Positions 53,904-62,521 are shown, counted from the stretch's first letter. The stretch: 64,000 nucleotides of DNA from Paenibacillus etheri (GCF_001012825.1 NZ_LCZJ02000065.1:1-64000); one strand, 5' to 3'. The notes: generated from the sequence alone by a model not told the origin. Numbers and translations: made by a program.

Positions 53904-55043
53904 TTGTTGAACCTGCAGAATGACGATCGAATTTGGGTAGATGATGTCATTGCCAAACTAACGGCCAAAATGGGCGTAGTATGTGAAAGATCAAGAAACA
54001 AAATTCCATATACGACAAGAAATGGAACGCACGACAATCAGATCGAAAAAGATATCAACTGGTGGACGAATGGATTCTGGGGCGGTATGATGTGGCTCAT
54101 GTACCATGAAACCGGTGCTCAGAAGTACAAGGAAATCGCCAATTATACGGAAGATGCTTTAGATGCCTGTCTCCATCAATTCTACGGTCTGCATCATGAT
54201 GTCGGATTTATGTGGTTGCCTACGAGCGTGGCTAATTATAAAGTTACCGGAAATCCGGAATCACGTAAGAGGGCGATGCATGCTGCCAACTTGCTTGCCG
54301 GACGATTCAATCTGGCAGGCGGATTTATCCGCGCTTGGAACGATGATACGACCAGCGAAGATACGAGAGGGTGGGCGATCGTGGACTGCATGATGAATCT
54401 CCCGCTTCTCTATTGGGCAAGCGAAGAGACCAAAGATCCGCGATATGCGCAAATCGCAATGAAGCATGCGGACACCGCACTTGATGCTTTTATCAGGCCG
54501 GATGGTTCTGTGAACCATATCGTGGAGTTCGATCCGTTCCATGGAGACGTGGTCCGAACTTACGGCGGCCAAGGCTACGAGGATGGCTCGTCCTGGACAC
54601 GTGGGCAGACCTGGGCTTTGTACGGCTTTATGATCAGTTATACACATACGGGGAAGCCGGAGTATTTGCAAGCTGCCAAACGGGTAGCACATTATTTTAT
54701 GGCTAATATTCCGGATAACGGGATTATCCCGATCGATTTCCGGCAGCCGAAGGAGCCCGCTTACGAAGACTCTACGGCAGCGGCGATCGCGGCTTGCGGA
54801 CTGATCGAGATCGCCCAAGCTGTTGGTGAGTACGAAAAGGATGTCTACCTGAACGCCGCGCTGAAGCTACTGAAAACGGTAGACGCTTCTCGTTGCGACT
54901 GGACGACCGGTTCCGATCATCTGTTGATGGGCGGTTCAGCAGCGTATCATCATCAAGACATTCATGTTTCAATCATTTATGGCGACTATTATTTCATGGA
55001 AGCTGTTTTTAAGTTAAAAGGGAACGACTTGTTCTTGTGGTAA
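53904..55043 (+). CDS. GH88 unsaturated glucuronyl hydrolase
   Basis: A 379-residue alpha6/alpha6-barrel enzyme. NWWTNGFWGGMMWLMY, then GWAIVDCMMNLPLLYWA (catalytic Asp in V-D-C-M-M-N-L-P), YGGQGYEDGSSWTRGQTWALYGF and PAYEDSTAAAIAACGL are the GH88 signatures. It hydrates the 4,5-double bond of unsaturated uronic acid at the oligosaccharide end, releasing a keto acid, and is cytoplasmic (no signal). The start is uncertain: TTG at 53904 lies eight bases after AGGAG; TTG at 53883 and 53907 are alternatives. Confidence 0.91.
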   Translation: MLNLQNDDRIWVDDVIAKLTAKMGVVCERSRNKIPYTTRNGTHDNQIEKDINWWTNGFWGGMMWLMYHETGAQKYKEIANYTEDALDACLHQFYGLHHDVGFMWLPTSVANYKVTGNPESRKRAMHAANLLAGRFNLAGGFIRAWNDDTTSEDTRGWAIVDCMMNLPLLYWASEETKDPRYAQIAMKHADTALDAFIRPDGSVNHIVEFDPFHGDVVRTYGGQGYEDGSSWTRGQTWALYGFMISYTHTGKPEYLQAAKRVAHYFMANIPDNGIIPIDFRQPKEPAYEDSTAAAIAACGLIEIAQAVGEYEKDVYLNAALKLLKTVDASRCDWTTGSDHLLMGGSAAYHHQDIHVSIIYGDYYFMEAVFKLKGNDLFLW

Positions 55044-55057
55044 TTGAGAAGGAATAA

Positions 55058-55169
55058 GACTTCATAATCATGAGAATCGTTGATTATCAAAATCCGCCTA
55101 GCCTATGTGCTAGGCGGATTTTTTAATATCGACAGACGTTCCTCTATTCCGAGAAACTGTTGTATGTTC
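55058..55169 (+). repeat. ~110-bp repeat B, includes a terminator
   Basis: Homologous to 48075-48184 over its length. Its hairpin ATCCGCCTAGC..GCTAGGCGGAT is followed by TTTTTT and is a good terminator for the utilisation operon. Confidence 0.8.
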
Positions 55170-55305
55170 ACAATAGAAAGAGTGGTATGCATTTCCTGAA
55201 CTACGGTGAGTCTTGCCTGTGCACCATAGAGTCGTATATAGTTGGAACAGCAATGTTGAACGGTGCTAAGCTTAGTTTATGGTAAGAAGCTAGGAGGAGA
55301 GCAGT

Positions 55306-55719
55306 ATGGGGACGACAGGGAAGCTGGATATACGTCAGGAATGTCCTTCAGTGGAACAGTATTTAGCATTGAGAAAAGAAGCTGGACTGAGTGAAATGAG
55401 CGTGGAAGGGGCTGAGATAGGGCTACCCCGTTCTGTTTTCGCGGTAACCTTGTATGAGGAGAATACCTTAATCGGGATGGGAAGGGTGATTGGCGATGGG
55501 GGATGCTTTTTTCAGGTCACGGATATCGCGGTTAGGCCTTCACATCAAGGACGCGGTTTAGGAAAATTGATCATGCGTGAAATCAGGGAGTTCCTTCATA
55601 CTGTACCGGACAAGGCTTATGTAAGTCTGATTGCAGATGGGGAAGCCTCGAAATTATATGCACAATATGGCTTTGAATTGGTCATGCCACGTTCTCAGGG
55701 AATGTTTTTGCGCCCTTAA
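55306..55719 (+). CDS. GNAT-family N-acetyltransferase
   Basis: A 137-residue single GNAT domain: ITDIAVRPSHQGRGLGKLIM-type acetyl-CoA loop (VRPSHQGRGLGKLIM at about 84-98) and LYAQYGFELVMPRSQGMF at the end, a pattern of aralkylamine/small-substrate acetyltransferases (YjcF/PaiA-like size). The substrate is unknown. AGGAGGAG precedes the ATG. It has its own terminator. Confidence 0.87.
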   Translation: MGTTGKLDIRQECPSVEQYLALRKEAGLSEMSVEGAEIGLPRSVFAVTLYEENTLIGMGRVIGDGGCFFQVTDIAVRPSHQGRGLGKLIMREIREFLHTVPDKAYVSLIADGEASKLYAQYGFELVMPRSQGMFLRP

Positions 55720-55748
55720 TGCGAGTACATGCTACTTAGTAGAGAGTG

Positions 55749-55775
55749 CCCCTTGTATTGGTTAAGGGGTTTTTC
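55749..55775 (+). terminator. Terminator after the second GNAT gene
   Basis: CCCCTT-N9-AAGGGG is followed by TTTTTCG. Confidence 0.78.
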
Positions 55776-55936
55776 GTTTGGAAGTTAACTTATGGGGAAC
55801 TGATTTCAAATGGACCTCATGGGATAAATAATGTTTAAAGGTTGTAAGGGAAAAGCTATTGAGACGAGTATTAAAAATATAAATAAGCAGGAAGGTCGTA
55901 CGCTGGCCTTGCCTGGACAAAGTGAGGAGAATACAG

Positions 55937-56569
55937 ATGGATGTTGTAGTATTGGGTGCTTCAGGAACGATTGGAAAGGCGATTGTACAGGAGGCTTTAA
56001 AAAGAAAACATGAGGTAACAGCTGCGGTGCGTAACCCAGAAACGTTCACCCTTGAACATGAACGACTGCACATTACGACAGTAGATGTTCTAAATTCTGC
56101 GTCAGTTGCAGCTGCGGTCCGAGGACATGAAGAGGTAATCAGTGCATACGGTCCTGCACTCGGTCAAGCGAAGGATTTGGTAACCGCAGCTAAGGCGATT
56201 GTTGAGGGGATGCAAGAAGCTGGGCTCAATCGACTGCTGGTTGTTGGTGGTGCAGGCAGTTTGAAGACTGAAACTGGAGAGCTGTTGATGGATACGGGAA
56301 ATTTCCCTGCTGAGATTAAGCCACTGGCAGAGGCCCATGCGCAGGCTTATGAAATCTACAAAAACACAGAACTGGACTATACGTATGCCAGTCCTGCTGC
56401 AGTAGTTCAATCAGGTAGACGTACAGGTCAATTCCGCATTGGACTCGATCGTCTCATTTTTGATGAGGATGGCGAAAGCATGATTAGTGTGGAGGATTTG
56501 GCTGTAGCTATGGTGGATGAGCTGGAAGAAGGGAATTTTAGCCGGACCAGATTTACTGTCGCTTATTGA
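55937..56569 (+). CDS. NAD(P)-binding atypical SDR oxidoreductase
   Basis: A 210-residue Rossmann protein. MDVVVLGASGTIGKAIVQEAL holds the G-x-x-G-x-x-G cofactor loop, AVRNPE follows strand 2, and LLVVGGAGSLK, then YTYASPAAV replace the usual Y-x-x-x-K. This is the NAD(P)H-binding/NmrA-like flavin-reductase-type group (YwnB-like size). It reduces an unknown small molecule or acts as a redox sensor. GTGAGGAG precedes the ATG at 55937; the frame extends five residues back without a site. Confidence 0.84.
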   Translation: MDVVVLGASGTIGKAIVQEALKRKHEVTAAVRNPETFTLEHERLHITTVDVLNSASVAAAVRGHEEVISAYGPALGQAKDLVTAAKAIVEGMQEAGLNRLLVVGGAGSLKTETGELLMDTGNFPAEIKPLAEAHAQAYEIYKNTELDYTYASPAAVVQSGRRTGQFRIGLDRLIFDEDGESMISVEDLAVAMVDELEEGNFSRTRFTVAY

Positions 56570-56616
56570 TATTTGGCTAGTTGTGGATGGTGAACATAGC
56601 GGAAGGGGGCTGAATC

Positions 56617-58260
56617 ATGTATCTTGTAACTGCTGAGCAAATGCGGTGGCTGGACGGAGAAACGATCCAGCGGCTGGGGATTCCAGCTATTGCGCTGATG
56701 GAGAATGCGGGAAGAGTGATCGCAGAGGAGATCGTTGCGCTGTGCCGGCGGAGAGGTGAAGAGGGCGGCAGGAATGCAGCCGATGGGGAAGACGCCGGGC
56801 TGAAGGATGCCGCGCTGGCTGGCGCGGCATTTCAGGTCAGCGCAGATCATGCGCTGACCCTCGACAATGCCGCCGCCGAGCGATGGCTCATCCTCGTCGG
56901 CAAAGGCAACAACGGCGGCGATGGCCTCGCCGCCGCACGGTATCTTCGCGAGACTGGCATCGCCGTCACGCTCGTCTATGCGGTGCCGCCGGAGTCGCTC
57001 TCCGGCGAGGCCGCCCTGCAGCGCGATGCGGCTGCAGCTATGGGCCTTCCTGCCGTGGTATACGGCAGGGACCGGCTGGACCTTGCCGAGTGCAGCGGCA
57101 TCTTGGATGCGCTGCTCGGCACCGGCGCCGCGGGAGCCCCGCGCGGCGCCTATGCGGAGCTGATTGCCGCAGCGAATAGCAGCGGCAAAGTGATTGTGTC
57201 CGCGGACATCCCGAGTGGTCTGAACGCGGACACGGGGGAGACGCATGAGCCTTGCATTCATGCGTCGGTGACGGTTTGCCTCGCGTTTCTCAAGCGGGGC
57301 CTTCTGCAATACCCCGGCTCAAGTGCTGCGGGGCATGTGAAGGTCCGAGCCATTGGCATTCCGACTTCGCTGGCTCCTGAAAGCGGTGTGCAGGTATACC
57401 TGCTGACACCGGAAGTGCTGCATGCCCATCTGGGCGTAGATCTGGCCCGCCGGCGTTCGCCTGAAGGGCATAAGGGTACTTATGGGCATGTCCTTCTTGC
57501 CGCCGGCACCTTAAGAATGAGCGGTGCCGGACTGCTCTCTGCCCGTGCTGCGCTCCGGGCAGGCTGCGGATTAGTGACATGGGCGCTTCCTCAGAAGCTG
57601 CTGCCCGCTATCATCGGTTCTGCCCCTGAACTAATGCTGGCCGATGTTGGCGGCAATGAAGATGGAACCTGGCACGCAGGGAGCGTTTCAGAGCTACTGA
57701 AGCTAAGTAAAGAACGGGATGTTCTTGCCGTTGGTCCGGGTCTGGGTCGATTCGAGTCCGATACAGAATGGCTTCGCCATCTCTGGGAAGGAGTGGATTG
57801 TCCTCTGGTAATCGATGCGGATGCTTTGAACATATTAGCTGAGACTGATTACAAAGACTGGGCAAGTAGACGCCATCCTGTGATTCTTACGCCTCATCCA
57901 GGTGAGATGGCTCGGCTTGCCGGTGTAACAACAGCTGAGGTTAAACGGGACCGCATCGGTCTGGCTATGGGCTATGCGAAAGACCATGGGATCACAATCG
58001 TATTAAAAGGAGCACATACGGTTATAGCAACGCCTGAAGGGCAAGCTTATGTAAACACCACAGGCCATCCCGGCATGGGCACTGGTGGAGCCGGTGATGT
58101 GCTAACGGGCATGATTTCCAGCCTGCTGGCTCAGGGAATGAATGAGACGCAGGCAGCAGCTTTTGGTGTTTATCTACACGGATTAGCAGGGGAGAGAGCC
58201 GCCCGTCAGCGGAATAATCCAGCGGCTATCATTGCCGGTGATATCATAGAAGCACTCTGA
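56617..58260 (+). CDS. nnrD: Bifunctional NAD(P)H-hydrate epimerase / ADP-dependent dehydratase
   Basis: A 547-residue fusion. The N-terminal YjeF_N epimerase (about 1-240) has MRWLDGETIQRLGIP, ALMENAGRVIAEEI, LVGKGNNGGDGLAAARYL and SADIPSGLNADTGE. The C-terminal YjeF_C dehydratase (about 265-540) has EGHKGTYGHVLLAAGT, LTPHPGEMARLAG, VLKGAHTVIATP and NTTGHPGMGTGGAGDVLTGMI. It repairs damaged NAD(P)HX in the cytoplasm. About 40 residues rich in Ala/Asp/Gly (about 50-90) interrupt the epimerase domain, within a markedly GC-rich gene segment. AAGGGGG precedes the ATG. Confidence 0.94.
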   Translation: MYLVTAEQMRWLDGETIQRLGIPAIALMENAGRVIAEEIVALCRRRGEEGGRNAADGEDAGLKDAALAGAAFQVSADHALTLDNAAAERWLILVGKGNNGGDGLAAARYLRETGIAVTLVYAVPPESLSGEAALQRDAAAAMGLPAVVYGRDRLDLAECSGILDALLGTGAAGAPRGAYAELIAAANSSGKVIVSADIPSGLNADTGETHEPCIHASVTVCLAFLKRGLLQYPGSSAAGHVKVRAIGIPTSLAPESGVQVYLLTPEVLHAHLGVDLARRRSPEGHKGTYGHVLLAAGTLRMSGAGLLSARAALRAGCGLVTWALPQKLLPAIIGSAPELMLADVGGNEDGTWHAGSVSELLKLSKERDVLAVGPGLGRFESDTEWLRHLWEGVDCPLVIDADALNILAETDYKDWASRRHPVILTPHPGEMARLAGVTTAEVKRDRIGLAMGYAKDHGITIVLKGAHTVIATPEGQAYVNTTGHPGMGTGGAGDVLTGMISSLLAQGMNETQAAAFGVYLHGLAGERAARQRNNPAAIIAGDIIEAL

Positions 58261-58267
58261 GTGCAGC

Positions 58268-58723
58268 TTATAACAGTAGTAAGCAGAGCAGCGGTAGAAA
58301 TAGTGCAAACACAGGCAGTAACAGAGGGGAACGCTCCACACCCAGTTGCGTTATTCGTAGCAGTAACAGTCCCAAAATTCCTGCCAGACCCCATAGCAGT
58401 AGCTCTGCACCTTGTTCTGCTGCTAGCCATAGACCTGCACCGAAACCTGCGGCTACGTATACAACAAGGGAAACGATGTGGGATGTGGAACGCAGGAGGC
58501 GCAGCAGAACATCGGCTACTAGTGCGGCTGGCAGTCCATAAGCGTAAATCGCATAAGGGATCGAAAGAGGCCAACCCTCAGGTACGCCGTTATGTTGTGG
58601 AAACCCAAGCATAAGTAAGGAAATAAGGACGTACGTTAGCCCTGCGCAGGCTAATTTTGTTAAGGCATACAAGCCACTTGTTAAACGGACAGAAGGAATA
58701 TCATAATCAGGCATCTTATTCAT
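58268..58723 (-). CDS. Small membrane protein, unknown function
   Basis: A 151-residue protein with four helices: LTKLACAGLTYVLISLLML, YAIYAYGLPAALVADVLL, IVSLVVYVAAGFGAGLWL, and a Leu-rich pair at the end. No motif points to a role. GAGAGGAATG precedes the ATG. Its 3' end lies eight bases from the convergent nnrD stop with no terminator seen between, and it lies 33 bases downstream of no other minus-strand gene. Confidence 0.65.
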   Translation of the reverse strand: MNKMPDYDIPSVRLTSGLYALTKLACAGLTYVLISLLMLGFPQHNGVPEGWPLSIPYAIYAYGLPAALVADVLLRLLRSTSHIVSLVVYVAAGFGAGLWLAAEQGAELLLWGLAGILGLLLLRITQLGVERSPLLLPVFALFLPLLCLLLL

Positions 58724-58755
58724 AGGTATACATTCCTCTCATGGTGTATTGTGTA

Positions 58756-59655
58756 TCAGCTGGTGACCATATCTCCACCGTTGACATGAATACATGTCCC
58801 GGTAACATATGAAGAATCAGGGCCCGCTAAAAAGAGATATGCTCCTGCTAGCTCATAAGGCTGTGCGGCTCGTTTAAAGGGCGTATCTGTACCAAAGATA
58901 CTAACTTCCTCTGCAGAGTAGCTTGAGGGAATCAGTGGAGTCCACACTGGACCGGGAGCTACACTGTTGACGCGGACGCCAGCGTCTACGAGCGCTAAGG
59001 ATAAAGAGCGGGTAAAGGAGACCACCGCCCCTTTGGTGGAGGAATAATCTATGAGCTCTTTATTTCCTTGATAGGCAGTAATGGAAGCGGTATTAATGAT
59101 AGATGCACCTTTTTTAAGATGTGGGAGTGCGGCCTGAGTGAGATAAAAGAATGGGAAGATATTCGTCTGGAACGTCTGGTACAATTGCTCTTCTGTGATA
59201 TCCAAAATACTTTTTTGTGGATATTGGACTCCGTGATTGTTGACCAGAATGTCAAGCTTACCGAAGGTGCGGATCGTATGCTCCACAGCCTTGAAGCAGT
59301 TCTCCTTATAGCGTAAATCAACTTCAATCCTTAAACAGCGTTGCCCTAATTCTTCGATCCGCTTTTGAGTGACTTCCGCATCTGAAGCTTCGTATAAATA
59401 AGCTATAGCAATATCTGCACCTTCTTTTGCAAAAGCAATGGCTGCCGCTTTACCAATTCCGCTGTCGCCTCCGGTGATGAGGGCAACCTTTCCCTTCAGC
59501 TTTCCACTGCCGGTAATTTCCGGATTTTCACTGATCGGACGAGGATTCATCAGACTCTCCAGACCTGGCTGGCGATCTTGATGCTGTGGTGGAAAAGCAA
59601 TAGGCTGCTCTTTACATACTGTTTGTTTCCCGTAATCAGGGTAGATGGGATTCAT
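58756..59655 (-). CDS. SDR-family oxidoreductase (YhdF/YghA-like)
   Basis: A 299-residue classical short-chain dehydrogenase with the ~40-residue N-terminal extension of the YghA/general stress protein 39 group (QHQDRQPGLESLMNPRP). It has VALITGGDSGIGKAAAIAF (cofactor loop), LVNNHGVQYP (N-N-x-G), Ser in NTASITAYQG, and YSSTKGAVVSF (catalytic Tyr-x-x-x-Lys). Fully active residues are present. The substrate is unknown. AAGGAGG is 14 bases from the chosen ATG at 59655, somewhat far; the frame continues 17 residues upstream. Confidence 0.88.
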   Translation of the reverse strand: MNPIYPDYGKQTVCKEQPIAFPPQHQDRQPGLESLMNPRPISENPEITGSGKLKGKVALITGGDSGIGKAAAIAFAKEGADIAIAYLYEASDAEVTQKRIEELGQRCLRIEVDLRYKENCFKAVEHTIRTFGKLDILVNNHGVQYPQKSILDITEEQLYQTFQTNIFPFFYLTQAALPHLKKGASIINTASITAYQGNKELIDYSSTKGAVVSFTRSLSLALVDAGVRVNSVAPGPVWTPLIPSSYSAEEVSIFGTDTPFKRAAQPYELAGAYLFLAGPDSSYVTGTCIHVNGGDMVTS

Positions 59656-59777
59656 TTTTTTGAAATTAACCTCCTTGCTTTCTATCTTCCGTATATTTCT
59701 ATGCATGCGCCCAGAAAAGCGTGCGCTGTCTTCGAGACATACCTATACGCAAAACCACTCAGAGGGAGGATCTGAAA

Positions 59778-60359
59778 ATGAATGATTGGCGAAATGTCGA
59801 TTATTTGCGTCATGGAGCCGTGGTTCAGAAAGAGGTCTATAACCTTCTTACAGAGCTGGATATTATGAATTTGCTAACGGACTATAATCCTTTGTTGGTT
59901 GGGACAATACCGCTTGGAATTCAAGTTGAGGGCAGTGATTTGGATATCATTTGTGAGGTTCATGATCCTGTAAAGTTTAAGGCGCTAGTTGTTCGATATT
60001 TTGGAGCCATGGAGGGGTTTGTTAGCGAATCGCGGGTGATTCAAGGCATCCCTCGAACGAAAGTTAACTTTATGGCAAAGGGCTGGCTTATAGAACTGTT
60101 TGGACAGCCGAGGCAAACGGAGCTCCAGAATGGTTATTTGCATATGATCGTTGAAGCTGAAATTTTAGCTCAAATGGATGATGGTTTTCGCGAACGGATC
60201 ATTCTTTTAAAAATAAATGGATGGAAGACAGAGCCTGCCTTTGCAAAAGCTCTGGGATTAGAGGGTGATCCTTACGAAGCGATGCTGGAGCTGGAAAAGC
60301 TTCCTTGGAGCGCTCTTCATGCTTTATGCCATTCTGTACAAGCGAGGGAACAAGTATGA
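59778..60359 (+). CDS. DUF4269-family nucleotidyltransferase-like protein
   Basis: A 193-residue protein. LVGTIPLGIQVEGSDLDIICEV shows the G-(x)-P-x-x-x-x-x-x-x-S-D-x-D core of a minimal nucleotidyltransferase fold, and VNFMAKGWLIELFGQ and YLHMIVEAEIL match the DUF4269 family. Activity is unproven. GAGGGAGGAT precedes the ATG at 59778; 19 upstream in-frame residues lie in the divergent promoter region. A four-base overlap (ATGA) links it to a 37-codon frame downstream. Confidence 0.78.
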   Translation: MNDWRNVDYLRHGAVVQKEVYNLLTELDIMNLLTDYNPLLVGTIPLGIQVEGSDLDIICEVHDPVKFKALVVRYFGAMEGFVSESRVIQGIPRTKVNFMAKGWLIELFGQPRQTELQNGYLHMIVEAEILAQMDDGFRERIILLKINGWKTEPAFAKALGLEGDPYEAMLELEKLPWSALHALCHSVQAREQV

Positions 60360-60469
60360 TCTATAAGGGCATGGTTGTGGATGGTTCTGGGAAGGGATGG
60401 GTTGGCAGTATAGAGGTGGAATTATGCTGTACTCCCAGGATATCTTGTGATATTCAGGACATGAAATAG
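60356..60469 (+). CDS. 37-codon ORF coupled to the DUF4269 gene (possible remnant)
   Basis: ATG at 60356 overlaps the preceding stop (ATGA) and the frame runs to TAG at 60469: MIYKGMVVDGSGKGWVG then IEVELCCTPR. The opening resembles the start of CTP-dependent riboflavin kinase-like (DUF120) proteins, G-x-V-x-x-G-x-G-x-G, but is much too short. It may be a truncated relic or chance. Confidence 0.3.
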   Translation: MIYKGMVVDGSGKGWVGSIEVELCCTPRISCDIQDMK

Positions 60470-60498
60470 AAATACTAGCCTTTGAATACGCAATGTTA

Positions 60499-60524
60499 GA
60501 CATTTGTATATCACAGCAAATGTC
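60499..60524. promoter_or_regulatory. Inverted repeat upstream of the serine dehydratase genes
   Basis: GACATTTG-N10-CAAATGTC is a perfect eight-base inverted repeat about 80 bases before the sdaAB start. It could be an operator; no regulator gene is adjacent. Confidence 0.4.
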
Positions 60525-60603
60525 ACGGTGAACTCCGACTGCTAGTGCAGTATACTATATAGGAGTATGATAATTGCCTATTCTTGCAGGCAGGAGGTCT
60601 TTT

Positions 60604-61314
60604 ATGCGGTTTAAGGATGTATTTTCAATTATTGGTCCGGCAATGGTCGGTCCATCAAGCTCACATACCGCTGGGGCGGCCCGGATCGGGAGGGCCGCAA
60701 GGCAGGTGTTAGGCGAAGTACCACGTGTAGCCGAGGTAACGTTTTTCGGTTCTTTTGCAGCAACTTATCAGGGACATGGTACAGATCGAGCGATTGTTGG
60801 AGGGTTACTCGATTTCACTACCGACGATCATCGGCTTCCAGATTCCCTGGAACTGGCGGTTGAAGCTGGGATGGAGGTTTCTTTTAAGCAGGGAACAGGC
60901 CTGTTTCCGCATCCGAACACAGTTAAACTGCACCTTATCGGACAAGAAACAGGAAGCGAACTGACACTAACAGGTACATCTATTGGAGGCGGGAATATCG
61001 AGATTGTCGATATCGACGGTTTTGGGGTGAAGCTTACTGGGATCTATCCGACGGTTCTGATTAACCATATGGATTATTTGGGTGTTCTGGCGAGTGTTAC
61101 GGATGTGATGCGTAATGGACAGTTTAATATAGGACATATGTCTTTGGATCGTAAAAATCGCAGTGGTGCGGCCTTAACGGTGCTGGAGCTGGATGAAGCC
61201 GCTACGCCGGAGCTTATTAGAGCGCTTAAAGTGCTCACTGCTGTGAAATCCGTGAAGTTGGTTAATTTAAACGAAGGTAAGCAAGATGAGAAGGGGAAGG
61301 AAAGCTTAACATGA
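60604..61314 (+). CDS. sdaAB: L-serine dehydratase, iron-sulfur-dependent, beta subunit
   Basis: A 236-residue subunit. FSIIGPAMVGPSSSHTAGAARIG is the substrate-binding loop, and a C-terminal ACT-like region (VTDVMRNGQFNIGHMSLDR) follows. With the alpha subunit it converts L-serine to pyruvate and ammonia in the cytoplasm using an oxygen-sensitive 4Fe-4S cluster. GGCAGGAGG precedes the ATG at 60604. Its stop overlaps the next start (ATGA). Confidence 0.94.
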   Translation: MRFKDVFSIIGPAMVGPSSSHTAGAARIGRAARQVLGEVPRVAEVTFFGSFAATYQGHGTDRAIVGGLLDFTTDDHRLPDSLELAVEAGMEVSFKQGTGLFPHPNTVKLHLIGQETGSELTLTGTSIGGGNIEIVDIDGFGVKLTGIYPTVLINHMDYLGVLASVTDVMRNGQFNIGHMSLDRKNRSGAALTVLELDEAATPELIRALKVLTAVKSVKLVNLNEGKQDEKGKESLT

Positions 61315-62189
61315 ATTTTCAAACACTTAGCGAGCTGGCTGTATTGTGTGAGGAACGTGGTCTCACGATTGGAGCACTTATGCTCGAAGAGCAAAGCGCG
61401 GAATCTGGACGTTCCAGTGATCATGAATTTTCGACGATGCGTGAATATTATGGCGTGATGAAAGAGGCTGTTCATCGCGGGATGAATGAAGATACAACTT
61501 CGCGCAGCGGCCTTACAGGCATGGATGCCCAGCGTGTAGGAGCATATAACGCGGCTGATGAGCCGTGCCTAGGTGGACCCGCAGGTCAAGCTATGGCTTA
61601 CGCGCTGGCCGTATCCGAAGTGAATGCTTCTATGGGGCGGATCATCGCAACCCCTACTGCTGGTTCATGCGGGATTATTCCGGGTGTATTTCTCAGCTGT
61701 CAGGAAAGGTTTGGCTGGGATGATGACTACATGGTATCCGGATTGTTTGCGGCCGGGGCCATCGGTTATGTCATCGCCAATAATTCGTTTGTATCTGGCG
61801 CGGAAGGTGGCTGCCAAGCAGAGGTAGGTTCTGCTATTGGGATGGCAGCAGGCGCTTTAACCGAGCTACGCGGCGGGACGCCTGCACAAGCAGTGCATGC
61901 TGTCGGGTTAGCACTTAAGAACACCTTAGGTCTGATTTGTGATCCGGTTGGAGGACTTGTAGAGATTCCTTGTATTGTTAGAAACGGATTCGGTGCAGTT
62001 ACAGCACTTGCCGCCGCAGATATGGCATTGGCTGGTGTTCGTAGTGTGATTCCTTCTGATGAAGTCATCAAGGTCATGCTTGAGGTGGGCTCAGCTATGC
62101 CAGAGAAACACCGTGAGACTGCAGGAGGCGGATTAGCACAGACACCTACCGGTCGTAAAATCATGCAGGATTTACGCAAAAAGAAGTAA
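61311..62189 (+). CDS. sdaAA: L-serine dehydratase, iron-sulfur-dependent, alpha subunit
   Basis: A 292-residue subunit. TPTAGSCGIIPGVF and LICDPVGGLVEIPCIVRN carry cysteines that ligate the 4Fe-4S cluster, with ALTELRGGTPAQAVHAVGLAL between. It is translationally coupled to the beta subunit by a four-base overlap. The pair degrades excess serine to pyruvate. Confidence 0.95.
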   Translation: MNFQTLSELAVLCEERGLTIGALMLEEQSAESGRSSDHEFSTMREYYGVMKEAVHRGMNEDTTSRSGLTGMDAQRVGAYNAADEPCLGGPAGQAMAYALAVSEVNASMGRIIATPTAGSCGIIPGVFLSCQERFGWDDDYMVSGLFAAGAIGYVIANNSFVSGAEGGCQAEVGSAIGMAAGALTELRGGTPAQAVHAVGLALKNTLGLICDPVGGLVEIPCIVRNGFGAVTALAAADMALAGVRSVIPSDEVIKVMLEVGSAMPEKHRETAGGGLAQTPTGRKIMQDLRKKK

Positions 62190-62218
62190 TCTATACGCCT
62201 TGAATCACAATTTGAATA

Positions 62219-62521
62219 TTAGAGCATTTTGAAACGTTCCAGCTGATCCCATTGACCTTCTTGCCTAAGGATTTCTGCCTGCCTAGGTCCAATGAGGTCG
62301 AAGTGGGGAAACGATGAACGATTATGAATATATTGGGCAGGCAATCCATTCTTCTCGCACCAATGTTTCAGAGTGGTAAGATCACTACAGCCCACCTTGG
62401 TGACGGTAGTGATGCTAGGAAAACGAGGATCCAGCCAATAATGAGTCAAGAAGGCGATCTCTCCTGCGGAGACCGCTTTTTTCCAACGGGTTAATTCTTC
62501 TCTGTTGATGCCGAAGGCCAT
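62219..62521 (-). CDS. Conserved small protein, YneQ-like
   Basis: A 100-residue protein: MAFGINREELTRWKKAVSAG, then FLTHYWLDPRFP, TTVTKVGCSDLTTLKHWCEKNG, and HFDLIGPRQAEIL. I recall the same opening in Bacillus YneQ, a conserved protein of unknown function; that memory is not verified. No membrane segment. GGATGAGAC precedes the ATG. It is convergent to sdaAA with a 29-base gap. Confidence 0.7.
   Translation of the reverse strand: MAFGINREELTRWKKAVSAGEIAFLTHYWLDPRFPSITTVTKVGCSDLTTLKHWCEKNGLPAQYIHNRSSFPHFDLIGPRQAEILRQEGQWDQLERFKML

Noticed and set aside
54261-54818. 185-residue antisense ORF over the GH88 gene
   Set aside because: It is fully inside a well-supported gene on the other strand, has no recognised domain and no ribosome site.
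56867-57580. Several overlapping ORFs in the GC-rich part of nnrD
   Set aside because: High G+C removes stop codons in all frames; the proteins are Arg/Pro/Ser-rich noise.
60360-60603. tRNA or known riboswitch before sdaAB
   Set aside because: No cloverleaf or conserved aptamer core could be drawn; only an 8-base inverted repeat is supported.
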